Assembly (NCBI GenBank): GCA_945862235.1
Contig: CAMAYU010000010.1
Coordinates: forward strand, 1-64,000
DNA: 64,000 bases
Direction: 5' to 3'
Source: Schlesneria paludicola DSM 18645
GTDB taxonomy: Bacteria > Planctomycetota > Planctomycetia > Planctomycetales > Planctomycetaceae
In this document: piece by piece, positions 18,001 to 25,467 of the stretch
Position numbering within the stretch: position 1 is the stretch's first letter
Layout of the letters: each line of letters begins with the position of its first letter
Notes under the pieces: model-generated
The model's database searches: none
What the model was told of the DNA's origin: nothing
What the model saw: only the letters and a program-made list of their open reading frames with translations
Program-made: the position numbers and the translations under genes

Positions 18001-19988
18001 ATCCCACCACTGGAAGCCACCGGGGCCGAGTACCATCGTCGGCCGATGTCCTGTTCGATTTTCGTGTCTGAGTACGCGATCAGTTGCGACCAGCGCGGCG
18101 TTCCCGTGGCGCGGTCGAGCGAGGACAACCGAATCTCATCGCCCTTCCCTGCCACCACGAGCAACTCGTCACCATCGACCGCCGGGACACCGAAGAAGTA
18201 CGAACCGGCGAGCGGCAAATCGAACGACTCCAACGATTCGACACCGCCGATGCTCCACAATGGCCGCCCGGTGCGAAGGTCATACGACACGAGCCGATTC
18301 GTTTTCCACGGGACGCCGTTCGGATCGGGCGTCTCGTTCGAGCTATCCCAGCCGAAGTGTTGCCCCGGCTGGTTGCGAGTCAGAATACCGTGGTCCTCGA
18401 TCACGAAGACCTGACGCCCGTCGCTACTGATTTGGTTGTAGTTCCCGTCACGAAACATCAGGTTCATCAGGGGATGGTTCTCGGCGGCTTGGCCTTGGTA
18501 CTCATTGGCATCGACTTGAAACTGATTCGCACGAAACCGCCACGCATCACGCGGCTCAACCTGCTGCGGTGGCAAGCCCGCGATGATCCGCTCGGGTGAG
18601 ACCCCTTCGATGCTCTCCCACTGCGTCTTGCCTGTTTCGAGATTGACGGCACGCACGCCGCGCAGGTCTCGGTAAAGAAGCTGCCCGCCGACGACGAGCG
18701 GCATGGAAGTGAGAATCGGCGCGCGGTCTTGGTCGAGCAAGTCTTGCATCAGCCACTGCACGCGACGACGCACCGAGTGGCTGGTCGTCATCGGAATGGA
18801 CCAGAGCGGCGAAAGAAGCGGCTCACCCCCGATCGCCTTTCCGAGCCGAGCCACCGTCCCGTAGAGCTGTGTCCAATCGGCGAGTGCGATCGCTCGCGTC
18901 GAGGTTTTCCAATCGGAGCCGCTCAACCACGTCATGGCATCCACGGGGCCGGAACCCAGCCGAACCGGCGCGGCGGGAGAATCGTTCGCATCGGCGACCA
19001 GTGCTTGACCGGCTTCGATGTTTCCCGATTGCTTGAACGCAAATGCGGCCTTCAATCGCCAAGTCGGCTGCTTCGCAAACGGAGCGGGCGAACGGGACAA
19101 GTCTTCAAACCACGCGGCCGCCAACCCGAACTCAGCCCGGTCGAAGTGGAGCGAACCCAAATAATTGGCCGCTTCGTAACCGGCGGGTGTGTGAAAGAAT
19201 CGAGTGGCGACGCTGACGTAATCGACGGCGCGACCGCTCCGTTTGGCGGTGGCCAACATCTGTGCAGCCAGCCCCGAATACTGGGTGCGATAGTCGTCGA
19301 GCAATTCGGCGGGAGCCGTGCCAAGCAGTGTATTGGCCGTCCGTCGCACAGACTGCCATCGCCCATCAGGCAACCGTTGGACTGAGTCCTCCGGCAAATC
19401 GAGCAGCCGCTGCAGCAGATCCTGCCCGCTCTTCCAATCCTTGCGTTGGATGGCCGCCTCCGCCGCACGAAAAACTTGCTGAACCTTGGGATCCTGCGGT
19501 GCGCGACTGTCGATGTGATCACGGCCATTTGTCCGGTCACCACCCACGTCGTCGGCCGGTTCTCCCGCGTTCATTCTGCCAGCGGGCCGACCTCTCTGGC
19601 CAAACAGCCCTCGCAACTGCTTCTGCAACCACATGGGGTCCAGTTCGGGCAATTTCTTTTCTTCTGTTGGAGTCGCCTCTTTCTGCTGCTGCTTCTCATC
19701 ACCCTCCACTTTTTTCTCTGCCGGAGCTGTCTCAGGTTTGGCTTTCGGTTTGACCACGTCAGCCTGATGCCACACGAATGGCGTCAACTCTGCCACCAAG
19801 CCGTTGAGTTGCGCGATGTTCGTCACGGGACAGGCATTCGCGCACGGCATTGCCAAGTGCATCAACGCGGTTACGAGAATCAGTCTGACAGACACGGTGA
19901 GCGATCTCGCGTAGAACGTGGGACGGTGCTGAGAGATCGGCCGATGGAAGGCGAACGCACACGATAGAGAATCACGTCTTGCGAGCAT
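15057..19988 (-). CDS. Very large exported PQQ-like beta-propeller protein with helical repeats
   Basis: With the ATG at 19988, which has GAGG upstream, the protein has 1643 residues. A membrane-crossing signal lies at about residues 30-50 (VRLILVTALMHLAMPCANA). A charged low-complexity stretch follows (KPKAKPETAPAEKKVEGDEK), then TPR-like helices. PQQ/PQQ-like blades recur, for example LVAVDRLRQSVLWAHRFQPV, VLALNALNGKKLWEKPKEAW, IGALALATGKPLWTVPLGD, ITVLDPRTGEELWRKEGLP and VSAWNRADGKLAWQQEV. An alpha-helical middle part separates two propellers. No alcohol dehydrogenase active-site residues are evident, so a binding or scaffold role in the envelope is more likely. A GTG at 20048 in the same frame is an alternative start. 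Confidence 0.85.
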   Translation of the reverse strand: MLARRDSLSCAFAFHRPISQHRPTFYARSLTVSVRLILVTALMHLAMPCANACPVTNIAQLNGLVAELTPFVWHQADVVKPKAKPETAPAEKKVEGDEKQQQKEATPTEEKKLPELDPMWLQKQLRGLFGQRGRPAGRMNAGEPADDVGGDRTNGRDHIDSRAPQDPKVQQVFRAAEAAIQRKDWKSGQDLLQRLLDLPEDSVQRLPDGRWQSVRRTANTLLGTAPAELLDDYRTQYSGLAAQMLATAKRSGRAVDYVSVATRFFHTPAGYEAANYLGSLHFDRAEFGLAAAWFEDLSRSPAPFAKQPTWRLKAAFAFKQSGNIEAGQALVADANDSPAAPVRLGSGPVDAMTWLSGSDWKTSTRAIALADWTQLYGTVARLGKAIGGEPLLSPLWSIPMTTSHSVRRRVQWLMQDLLDQDRAPILTSMPLVVGGQLLYRDLRGVRAVNLETGKTQWESIEGVSPERIIAGLPPQQVEPRDAWRFRANQFQVDANEYQGQAAENHPLMNLMFRDGNYNQISSDGRQVFVIEDHGILTRNQPGQHFGWDSSNETPDPNGVPWKTNRLVSYDLRTGRPLWSIGGVESLESFDLPLAGSYFFGVPAVDGDELLVVAGKGDEIRLSSLDRATGTPRWSQLIAYSDTKIEQDIGRRWYSAPVASSGGIVICPTTVGWLVAVDRLRQSVLWAHRFQPVNASADRDPGARFVQQRDLASQWSPSAPIISGSVVVYTPPEESIVLALNALNGKKLWEKPKEAWLYLAGVFDDRLILVGRHEIGALALATGKPLWTVPLGDEARPSGRGLAVDDQFYIPLSTGELRTIDLQTGKTASQTYVPSKHPTLGNLAMHRGKLVSVGPFGAVGFGQREALLAEIQRRKAINPIDPWALLRESEVHLLNRHHAAALPLLRSLATDSLTDDERVRHHAALVETLAAIIRLDLKSNAAALTELAEIAALPDEKLLVQELTADRHVSEGRFAAAFDVYWSLSDLTTSVAVITRTDDRQVSTQRVPWISGRLSDIWSAARDEERTRIDSQIEAVLAEALREHRDATNAPDTATTRSASAMRLARLLAFHPATATLRAAIIDDLATAGDFGGAQLELLKWAEDADRTVAARAVERLARLMDQFQMPADAAHYRRRLATEFADVTLSDGRTVAKLLEEWNRDGGLDAAKRLPIRPWDDRPLQIVQGTMQYMPPYQEVSLTSPLPYFGSLGIEVHAQEQRLAFESLLDGSFAWLAPLRSGSRNQGESFVSTDFLGHQVAVVNRDVLQLFSPTERRLLWSKSLDGAGEGGPSWRQASRPPPQMMLLASRDSGRQMSLMQSAQFTGRLAVVQPNYLCLYCRRSITVLDPRTGEELWRKEGLPQYSQVLGTHNALFLVPQDHTKTQAYRALDGQPLKVDGLGTLVTSALLTRGDSLLVLEPTQTRKLFGNQSKTVLRLVNPVTKSEGWKVEFPALSQASPLGEEEILVLPPDGALERIDVATGRRTPLEKLPANSPKPRPGETFAIADDDHIYLVVNTPDNSGGHHYGESLLSVRVHGTVSAWNRADGKLAWQQEVKHQNLVVDRFRSLPVMLFVSRSWKQKGNLNYGTLSIQALHKQTGKRLHDSTTPSQYGGFHSVQVNASEPSIELKSYNLRLRLVPTDAPVEAK

Positions 19989-20393
19989 GTCATCGTCCTC
20001 GGAAGCGGCCTGAGTCACCTTCGACCTGCGTGAAAGTCGAGCAGTCACACTGCGACATCAGTGGGAAAGTATCCGTTGTTCGGGTGAACCGCCGCAGGGA
20101 AGTCAGGCGATTCTCCGCTTCGTACGCGACATCTGCGGCACAAGAACGACGAACGAAAAGGTGCGGCGGAGTATACCGGTCGGGCCTCGCGAAACCAGAA
20201 ACGATACACTCCCGAGGTTCAATCTGCTGAAAGGTCGGTCGATTCGTTGCAGGCCCCCAAGGCCGTCGCTACACTGCCCGGCTCTCAAAAGGCTTGGATT
20301 TCGGCTGGATTGTGTGAGCAACAGTGGTTTTGCTCGCGTCCGCCCCAGCCGTGTTGGTCTTCGTATTAAGCAACGCGAAAGGCGAAGTACGTC
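19989..20393. other. Divergent intergenic region
   Basis: This spacer separates the leftward PQQ-propeller gene from the rightward rplY. It must hold both promoters, but I cannot pick out convincing -35/-10 boxes. A GAAAGG motif lies about ten bases before the rplY ATG. No other gene is seen. Confidence 0.4.
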
Positions 20394-21044
20394 ATGTCGA
20401 ATGAAGCGAAGCTGGTTGTCGAGCCACGGACCGAAATGGGCTCGGCCGCGTGTCGTCGTCTCCGCAAGCGTGGTCTGGTTCCTGGCAATGTCTACGGTCA
20501 CAACGCCGATCCGCTCGCGGTCGTCGTGGCCTCTGATGTGCTTGGCTTGTTCCTCAAAACGGGATCTCGAGTGGTTGATCTCGAAGTTTCTGGCAAGCAG
20601 GATAAAGCTGTCATTCGCGAGGTGAAGTGGGAAGTCTTCGGCCGTTACGTCGAACACTTCGACCTGCTTCGCGTTGATCCAAACGAACGAGTGACGATCA
20701 CGGTTCCGATCGTCCTCAAGGGATCCGCTCCCGGTGCCGTCGGTGGTGGAATGGTCGAACAGCCCATGCACTCGATCGAGATCGATTGCTTGGCCTACCA
20801 AATCCCCGACTCGATCGTTGTGCGTATCAGCACGCTTGAGATGGGCCAAATAATTCACGTGCGAGAACTGCCATTGCCAGAAGGCAGTCACGCTCACGCG
20901 GCTCCCGATGCCATCGTCGTGCATATCGTTAAGGCTCGCGAGGAGGCGGAAACTGCCGCCACACCGGGAGCTTCAGAGCCGGAAGTCGTCGGCAAGAAGG
21001 TTGCGGATCCCGATGCCGCCAAGGACGACAAGAAGAAAAAATAA
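20394..21044 (+). CDS. rplY: 50S ribosomal protein L25 (general stress protein CTC form)
   Basis: This 216-residue protein is the long CTC form of L25, which binds 5S rRNA in the large subunit. The N-terminal L25 domain has EPRTEMGSAACRRLRKRGLV followed by GNVYGHN, and then VIREVKWEVFGRYVEHFDLL. The C-terminal TL5-type domain has VPIVLKGSAPGAVGGGMVEQ and IPDSIVVRIS. A short Lys/Asp tail ends the protein (DDKKKK), as often in this form. It leads a run of five rightward genes for translation and replication (rplY, pth, rpsF, ssb, rplI). Confidence 0.95.
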   Translation: MSNEAKLVVEPRTEMGSAACRRLRKRGLVPGNVYGHNADPLAVVVASDVLGLFLKTGSRVVDLEVSGKQDKAVIREVKWEVFGRYVEHFDLLRVDPNERVTITVPIVLKGSAPGAVGGGMVEQPMHSIEIDCLAYQIPDSIVVRISTLEMGQIIHVRELPLPEGSHAHAAPDAIVVHIVKAREEAETAATPGASEPEVVGKKVADPDAAKDDKKKK

Positions 21045-21117
21045 TGAGCTTGCCCGGTTTAGCGGAGCGCTGCTGTAGACGCGGGGTGGTTGATCGCAGA
21101 TTCGTCGGAGATGGGCG

Positions 21118-21717
21118 ATGAAGATTGTCGTGGGGTTGGGGAATCCCGGCGACAAGTACGTGGGAACTCGCCACAACATCGGATTTGATGTACTGGCGGA
21201 GCTTGGATGCCGCTGGGGGGCAACCAAGCCCAAGGTTCGGTTCGAAGCAGAAGTGTCCGAAGTCTTGTGTGCCAACGAGCGGCTGCTGCTCGTTGCGCCT
21301 CAAACCTTCATGAATCTCAGCGGTCGCAGTGTTCAACAGTTCGTACGTTTTTTTCAACTGCCGCTGACGGACTTGTTGGTAGTGGGAGACGACCTGAACC
21401 TGAAAGTCGGCCAAATACGCTTGCGACAATCCGGCTCGGCCGGTGGCCAAAAGGGTTTGCTTAGTATTTTAACTTGCCTCGGAACAGAAGCAATTCCGCG
21501 ATTGCGGCTCGGTATCGGTCGCCCTCCAGGAAATGCCGACGCTGTGGATTTTGTTCTTGGGCGGTTCCGTAAAGATGAATTGCAGCGTGTCGATGAGGCG
21601 GTCAGCCGTGCGGTTTCTGCTATTGAAGTGTGGATTCAAGACGGCCTGTTGGCAGCCATGAACCAGTTCAATGCAGATCCAAATAGCGATCAAGGTGCGG
21701 CGCCGACCGAAAACTGA
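21118..21717 (+). CDS. pth: Peptidyl-tRNA hydrolase
   Basis: This 199-residue enzyme hydrolyses peptidyl-tRNA released from stalled ribosomes. It opens with KIVVGLGNPGDKYVGTRHNI, which carries the family Asn and the catalytic His. APQTFMNLSGRSV, VGDDLNLKVGQIRLRQSGSA and GGQKGL follow. Length and motif order are normal. GGAG lies seven bases before the ATG. The gene follows rplY by 73 bases, the usual rplY-pth pairing. Confidence 0.96.
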   Translation: MKIVVGLGNPGDKYVGTRHNIGFDVLAELGCRWGATKPKVRFEAEVSEVLCANERLLLVAPQTFMNLSGRSVQQFVRFFQLPLTDLLVVGDDLNLKVGQIRLRQSGSAGGQKGLLSILTCLGTEAIPRLRLGIGRPPGNADAVDFVLGRFRKDELQRVDEAVSRAVSAIEVWIQDGLLAAMNQFNADPNSDQGAAPTEN

Positions 21718-21994
21718 ATCAAGAGAACGACTGGGGTTGGAGCTCTTTTGGTGGACCCCGCAAGAGGAATTGGCGGGGAGATCAGGTTCGACGATTGAGG
21801 CCGGTTGCAAATCGCGGCGAATCCGGTACAAGGTTGTCCGCACGCTTCCCTGATTTTTGATAATGGTTTGAAATCACGTTAGTCGTGATTGCCAATGATT
21901 CGAGTAGGCCCGTGTTTGGGCTGGCGGATTTAATGACCGGCCGTTTTCGGACAGGTCGGCCCCACGTGGCGACAATTCTCGAAGGGATTTTATT

Positions 21995-22432
21995 TTGGCT
22001 GAGTATCAGTACGAAGGGATGTTCCTGCTGGACAGCAACAAGTTCGCGGCCGATGCCGAGGGGACGCAGCAGGCAGTTCATGGCATTCTGGACCGAGTGG
22101 GTGCCAAGTTGGTGGCATCTCGTCCGTGGCAAGACGGCAAGTTGTGTTACCCCATTGAGAAGCACCGGAAAGGTCTTTACTACCTGACTTGCTTTACGAT
22201 GGAAGGCGACCAAATGGCCGAGTTGAATCGGCTGTGCAAGCTGAATGAGACCGTGCTGCGACAACTGGTGATTCGTCATCCCAAAGTTATTTTCGACGCC
22301 ATGGTCGATGCCTTGACCTCTCATGACGGTGCCCTCCACAGTCCAGAACAACGGCCCGATCCGCGTGATCCCCGTTCGGGTGGCTACGGCGAAAAAGAAC
22401 GTGCTCCCGAAGGGTTTGAAGAGGGTCGATAG
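21995..22432 (+). CDS. rpsF: 30S ribosomal protein S6
   Basis: This 145-residue S6 protein of the small subunit begins at TTG, with GAAGGGA about eight bases upstream. Starting there gives the conserved YQYEGMFLLDSN at the very N-terminus, which decides the start. The middle has KLCYPIEKHRKGLYYLTCF. The tail beyond the S6 fold is extended and charged (RDPRSGGYGEKERAPEG). The preceding 277-base spacer after pth holds no gene I can recognise. Confidence 0.94.
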   Translation: MAEYQYEGMFLLDSNKFAADAEGTQQAVHGILDRVGAKLVASRPWQDGKLCYPIEKHRKGLYYLTCFTMEGDQMAELNRLCKLNETVLRQLVIRHPKVIFDAMVDALTSHDGALHSPEQRPDPRDPRSGGYGEKERAPEGFEEGR

Positions 22433-22508
22433 GCGGCATTACGTCCCGGGGAATGTGTTTTTCAGTTCGGCTTGATTTGTTGGAACCAGCCACTGAAGGA
22501 GTTCAATC

Positions 22509-23030
22509 ATGGCGAGCTACAACAAGGTCATCTTGATTGGCAATCTCACTCGTGACCCGCAGGTTAAGTATCTTCCAAGCGGAACTGCTGTCGCCGAAAT
22601 CGGACTTGCAGTGAATCGAACTTGGTTTGACAAGCAATCCAACTCCAGAAAAGAAGAAGTCACGTTTGTTGATGTGACGCTTTGGGATCGCACTGCTGAA
22701 GTTGCTGGTGAGTACTTGACCAAGGGCAAGCAAGTCCTGATTGAAGGCCGCCTGCAGATGGATTCTTGGGAAGACCGAGAAACCAAACAGAAGCGGACCA
22801 AATTAAAAATCGTCGGCGAAACCATGACTATGCTTGGTAGTCGCAACGATGGTGGCGGTACTCCGGGGGGTGCCGGCTCCAATAGCCGTGGTTCGGCTGC
22901 TCCTTCAAGTCGAGACGGTGGTGGCAGCGAACAAGGTGGGTTCTCTCAGGACATCGGTGACCATCCCAGTTTTGAAGATACATCGAGTGGCTCATCTAAC
23001 GGGCCGTCTGTTGATGAGGTTCCGTTCTAA
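22509..23030 (+). CDS. ssb: Single-stranded DNA-binding protein
   Basis: This 173-residue SSB has an N-terminal OB fold: MASYNKVILIGNLTRDPQVK, then FVDVTLWDRTAEVAGEYLTK and KQVLIEGRLQMDSWEDRET. A Gly/Ser-rich linker follows, and the acidic tip DEVPF at the C-terminus is the conserved protein-interaction tail. GAAGGAG precedes the ATG. It lies between rpsF and rplI, the usual setting. Confidence 0.96.
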   Translation: MASYNKVILIGNLTRDPQVKYLPSGTAVAEIGLAVNRTWFDKQSNSRKEEVTFVDVTLWDRTAEVAGEYLTKGKQVLIEGRLQMDSWEDRETKQKRTKLKIVGETMTMLGSRNDGGGTPGGAGSNSRGSAAPSSRDGGGSEQGGFSQDIGDHPSFEDTSSGSSNGPSVDEVPF

Positions 23031-23176
23031 CGGATCGGTACGGAGTTGATTTCCCAATCCCGCAATTGAAACGATGAGGCCCTGAGTTCGCCCGGTCGCG
23101 AGTTAGCCTCTGTTACACAGAAACCCAATTTGGTTCGGCCCATCGGGGTCGGCATGTTTTCACGGAATCCAGCAAG

Positions 23177-23680
23177 ATGTCACGCGCAACGCATACCGCT
23201 TCCGGTCGTCCACGAATTTCCCGCCAGATCGAACTGCTGTTGGCTGACGATGTCGAATCGCTCGGCAAGCGTGGTGAAGTCGTTCGTGTGCGCCCGGGCT
23301 ACGCCCGCAATTTTCTTCTGCCGAATGGAATGGCAACCCTCGCCACCGAGGACAACAAACGCCGCGTCAAGCGCCATCAAGAGAAGCTGGAAAGCATCGA
23401 AGTCGAGCGAATTAAGCAACTCAAGGTGCGTGCCGAAGCTGTGGGCAAGTACAGCGTGACGCTCGAAGCCAATGCCAACGAAGAAGGCCACTTGTACGGT
23501 TCTATCATGGGGCCAGATATCAGTAAGGCGCTCAAGGCTGCTGGTTACCAGATCGAATCCGAAGATGTACGCTTGGACGGACCTCTCAAGGAACTGGGAA
23601 TGTATACCGTCAAGATTTATCTGCACGCCGATGCCCAGACCGAGGTCAAGGTATGGGTGGTCCCTGCTGCGAAGAAATGA
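23177..23680 (+). CDS. rplI: 50S ribosomal protein L9
   Basis: This 167-residue L9 has the N-terminal RNA-binding domain (IELLLADDVESLGKRGEVVR, then PGYARNFLLPNGMAT), the long connecting helix (KRHQEKLESIEVERIKQL) and the C-terminal domain (GSIMGPDISKALKAAGYQIE). About 18 extra residues precede the conserved start, a modest N-terminal extension. In many bacteria rpsR (S18) sits between ssb and rplI; the 146 bases here contain no S18 gene. A strong terminator follows 28 bases downstream. Confidence 0.95.
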   Translation: MSRATHTASGRPRISRQIELLLADDVESLGKRGEVVRVRPGYARNFLLPNGMATLATEDNKRRVKRHQEKLESIEVERIKQLKVRAEAVGKYSVTLEANANEEGHLYGSIMGPDISKALKAAGYQIESEDVRLDGPLKELGMYTVKIYLHADAQTEVKVWVVPAAKK

Positions 23681-23708
23681 TCCGCAGTTCGGATATTTGT
23701 TGCTCATG

Positions 23709-23749
23709 ATGGCGACGCACCCTGCTTTGGGTGCGTCGCCATTTTTTTT
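23709..23749 (+). terminator. Rho-independent terminator after rplI
   Basis: A perfect 14-pair stem (ATGGCGACGCACCC at 23709-23722, complement at 23729-23742) with a six-base loop is followed by eight T residues. It ends the rplY-pth-rpsF-ssb-rplI unit and separates it from dnaB. Confidence 0.93.
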
Positions 23750-23809
23750 CCAGACGGCGGTGTCGCGGTTCTGGCGTGCGGACTGTTACGCGTTATGGGG
23801 CTGCTTGTC

Positions 23810-25183
23810 ATGGCTGATTCAAATTCTCGCGGCAGCATTGGCGGCGCTCATCTTCCGCCACAAAATCTCGTGGCAGAGCGAAGCGTTCTCGGCAGCGTAT
23901 TGCTTGAAAATCATGCCATCGACGAGATTGCTGACATCCTGCGGCCCGAGCATTTCTACAGCGACATTCACCAGTCAATCTATGCTGCCATTCTCCGTTT
24001 GCACGAATCGAATCGCCGATCGGACATCGTCACGCTGGCCGAAGAACTGGATGCCCGCTTGCAGTTGGAGGACATCGGTGGTGCCCCGTATCTGATCGAA
24101 ATCTTGGAGACGGTTCCACACGCGGCGCACGCGAAGTACTACGCCGAGATCGTTCGTGACAAATGGATTCAACGCAGCCTGACCAACGTCTGCACCGAGA
24201 TCCTCCGCGACTGCTACAGCGGCTCCGATGATACGGCCGAGGTGTTAGATCGAGCCGAGAAAGGCATCTTCCAAATCTTGGCGGATCAAGAGTCCGGAGC
24301 CAAACTGAGCATGGATGAGATCATGCTGGCCACGCTCGACCGCATTAACGCACGAGCTGGCAAGGAAGGCTCGATCAGCGGTCTCTCGACAGGCTTTGAG
24401 GAACTTGACCGCCAGACGAACGGCTTTCAATCCGCCGAGTTCATCATCATTGCCGCCCGTCCTTCGATGGGGAAGACGGCCTTCGTCTGCAACGTGGCCG
24501 AGTATGTGGCCGGGGCGGGCGAGACAGCGACACTGATCTTCAGCCTCGAACAGTCCAAGCTCGAACTGGCCGAACGATTTTTGTGCATCCGAGCCAGACT
24601 CGACGGGCACCGCCTGCGCAAGGGACAGCTCGAACCGGCCGAACGCCATGCGCTGATGCAGGCGTCTTCGGAACTGAGCGAACTGCCGTTGTTCATCGAC
24701 GACCAACCCGGACGAACGGTCGGTCAGATCAGCGCCATCTGTCGGCGACTCAAGCGAAGAAACAATCTTGGTCTCGTCATCATCGACTATCTGCAACTGA
24801 TTGAATCGGACGACAAGCGGGCCAGTCGCGAACAGCAGATCGCTCAGATCACGCGGCGGCTCAAAGGGATCGCCAAGGAGTGCGAGTTACCGGTGATCGC
24901 GCTGTCGCAGCTCAATCGCGGCGTCGAGTTGCGAGAGGACAAGCGGCCTCGCTTGGCCGACCTGCGTGAGAGCGGCGCCATCGAACAGGACGCCGACATC
25001 GTGATGTTCCTGCACCGTCCCGATGCCTATAACCCCGATGACAGACCTGGCCTCGCTGAGATCGTCGTTGCCAAGCACCGCTCGGGGCCAACGGGAATCG
25101 TCAATCTACAATGGAAGCGAGAATCGATGCGGTTTACGAACCACGATGGTGGCATCGACCCCAACATCGTCAGCGGCTTCTGA
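23810..25183 (+). CDS. dnaB: Replicative DNA helicase DnaB
   Basis: This 457-residue hexameric helicase unwinds DNA ahead of the replisome. The N-terminal primase-binding domain is seen in APPQNLVAERSVLGSVLLEN-like sequence. The RecA-type core has Walker A ARPSMGKTAFVCNVAEYV, Walker B LGLVIIDYLQLIE, motif LPVIALSQLNRGVE and the arginine-finger region DLRESGAIEQDADIVMFLHR. The ATG at 23810 (MADSNSRGS) is preferred over one five codons upstream. Its last 52 codons, the following spacer and the start of a sigma factor gene form a segment found again at 36012-36357. Confidence 0.95.
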   Translation: MADSNSRGSIGGAHLPPQNLVAERSVLGSVLLENHAIDEIADILRPEHFYSDIHQSIYAAILRLHESNRRSDIVTLAEELDARLQLEDIGGAPYLIEILETVPHAAHAKYYAEIVRDKWIQRSLTNVCTEILRDCYSGSDDTAEVLDRAEKGIFQILADQESGAKLSMDEIMLATLDRINARAGKEGSISGLSTGFEELDRQTNGFQSAEFIIIAARPSMGKTAFVCNVAEYVAGAGETATLIFSLEQSKLELAERFLCIRARLDGHRLRKGQLEPAERHALMQASSELSELPLFIDDQPGRTVGQISAICRRLKRRNNLGLVIIDYLQLIESDDKRASREQQIAQITRRLKGIAKECELPVIALSQLNRGVELREDKRPRLADLRESGAIEQDADIVMFLHRPDAYNPDDRPGLAEIVVAKHRSGPTGIVNLQWKRESMRFTNHDGGIDPNIVSGF

Positions 25184-25376
25184 CTCGACTCCCCTCTGAT
25201 CGTCGGCGTGAGACTCCAGCAATTCCGACGTGAGTTTTCGCCGTCATGACAGTTGATCTTTCCGGCTCTGTGTCGATCTTGTTCCGACAGATTCGGGCAG
25301 GCGACGCTCTTGCCGTCGGGCGGCTGCGGGATCGCTTCCGTTCTCGGCTGACAGCTCTTGGCGAAGTGGCCCTGCC
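25027..25376 (+). repeat. Long direct repeat, left copy (dnaB end / sigma start)
   Basis: This segment aligns with 36012-36357 over its whole length, at roughly 85 percent identity in the part I compared by eye (the first 90 bases). It contains the 3' end of dnaB, the 62-base spacer and the first ~43 codons of an ECF sigma gene. Here the dnaB part is intact and the sigma part is a remnant; the other copy is the reverse. Confidence 0.88.
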
Positions 25377-25422
25377 TCAGGCGATCCACAATGGGGGGCG
25401 TGCCTCTGCTTGTCCGCTTTGA
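25246..25422 (+). pseudogene. Truncated ECF sigma factor gene
   Basis: The frame encodes DLSGSVSILFRQIRAGDALA and FRSRLTALGEVAL. It matches the N-terminus of the intact sigma factor at 36227 and then diverges after about residue 43 into unrelated codons, ending at TGA as a 58-residue frame. Sigma regions 2 and 4 are almost wholly missing, so it cannot act as a sigma factor. It lies 62 bases after dnaB. Confidence 0.8.
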
Positions 25423-25467
25423 GGCAAGTAGTGCCGCTCGGCACTGGCACGTCCAACGACTGTGACA

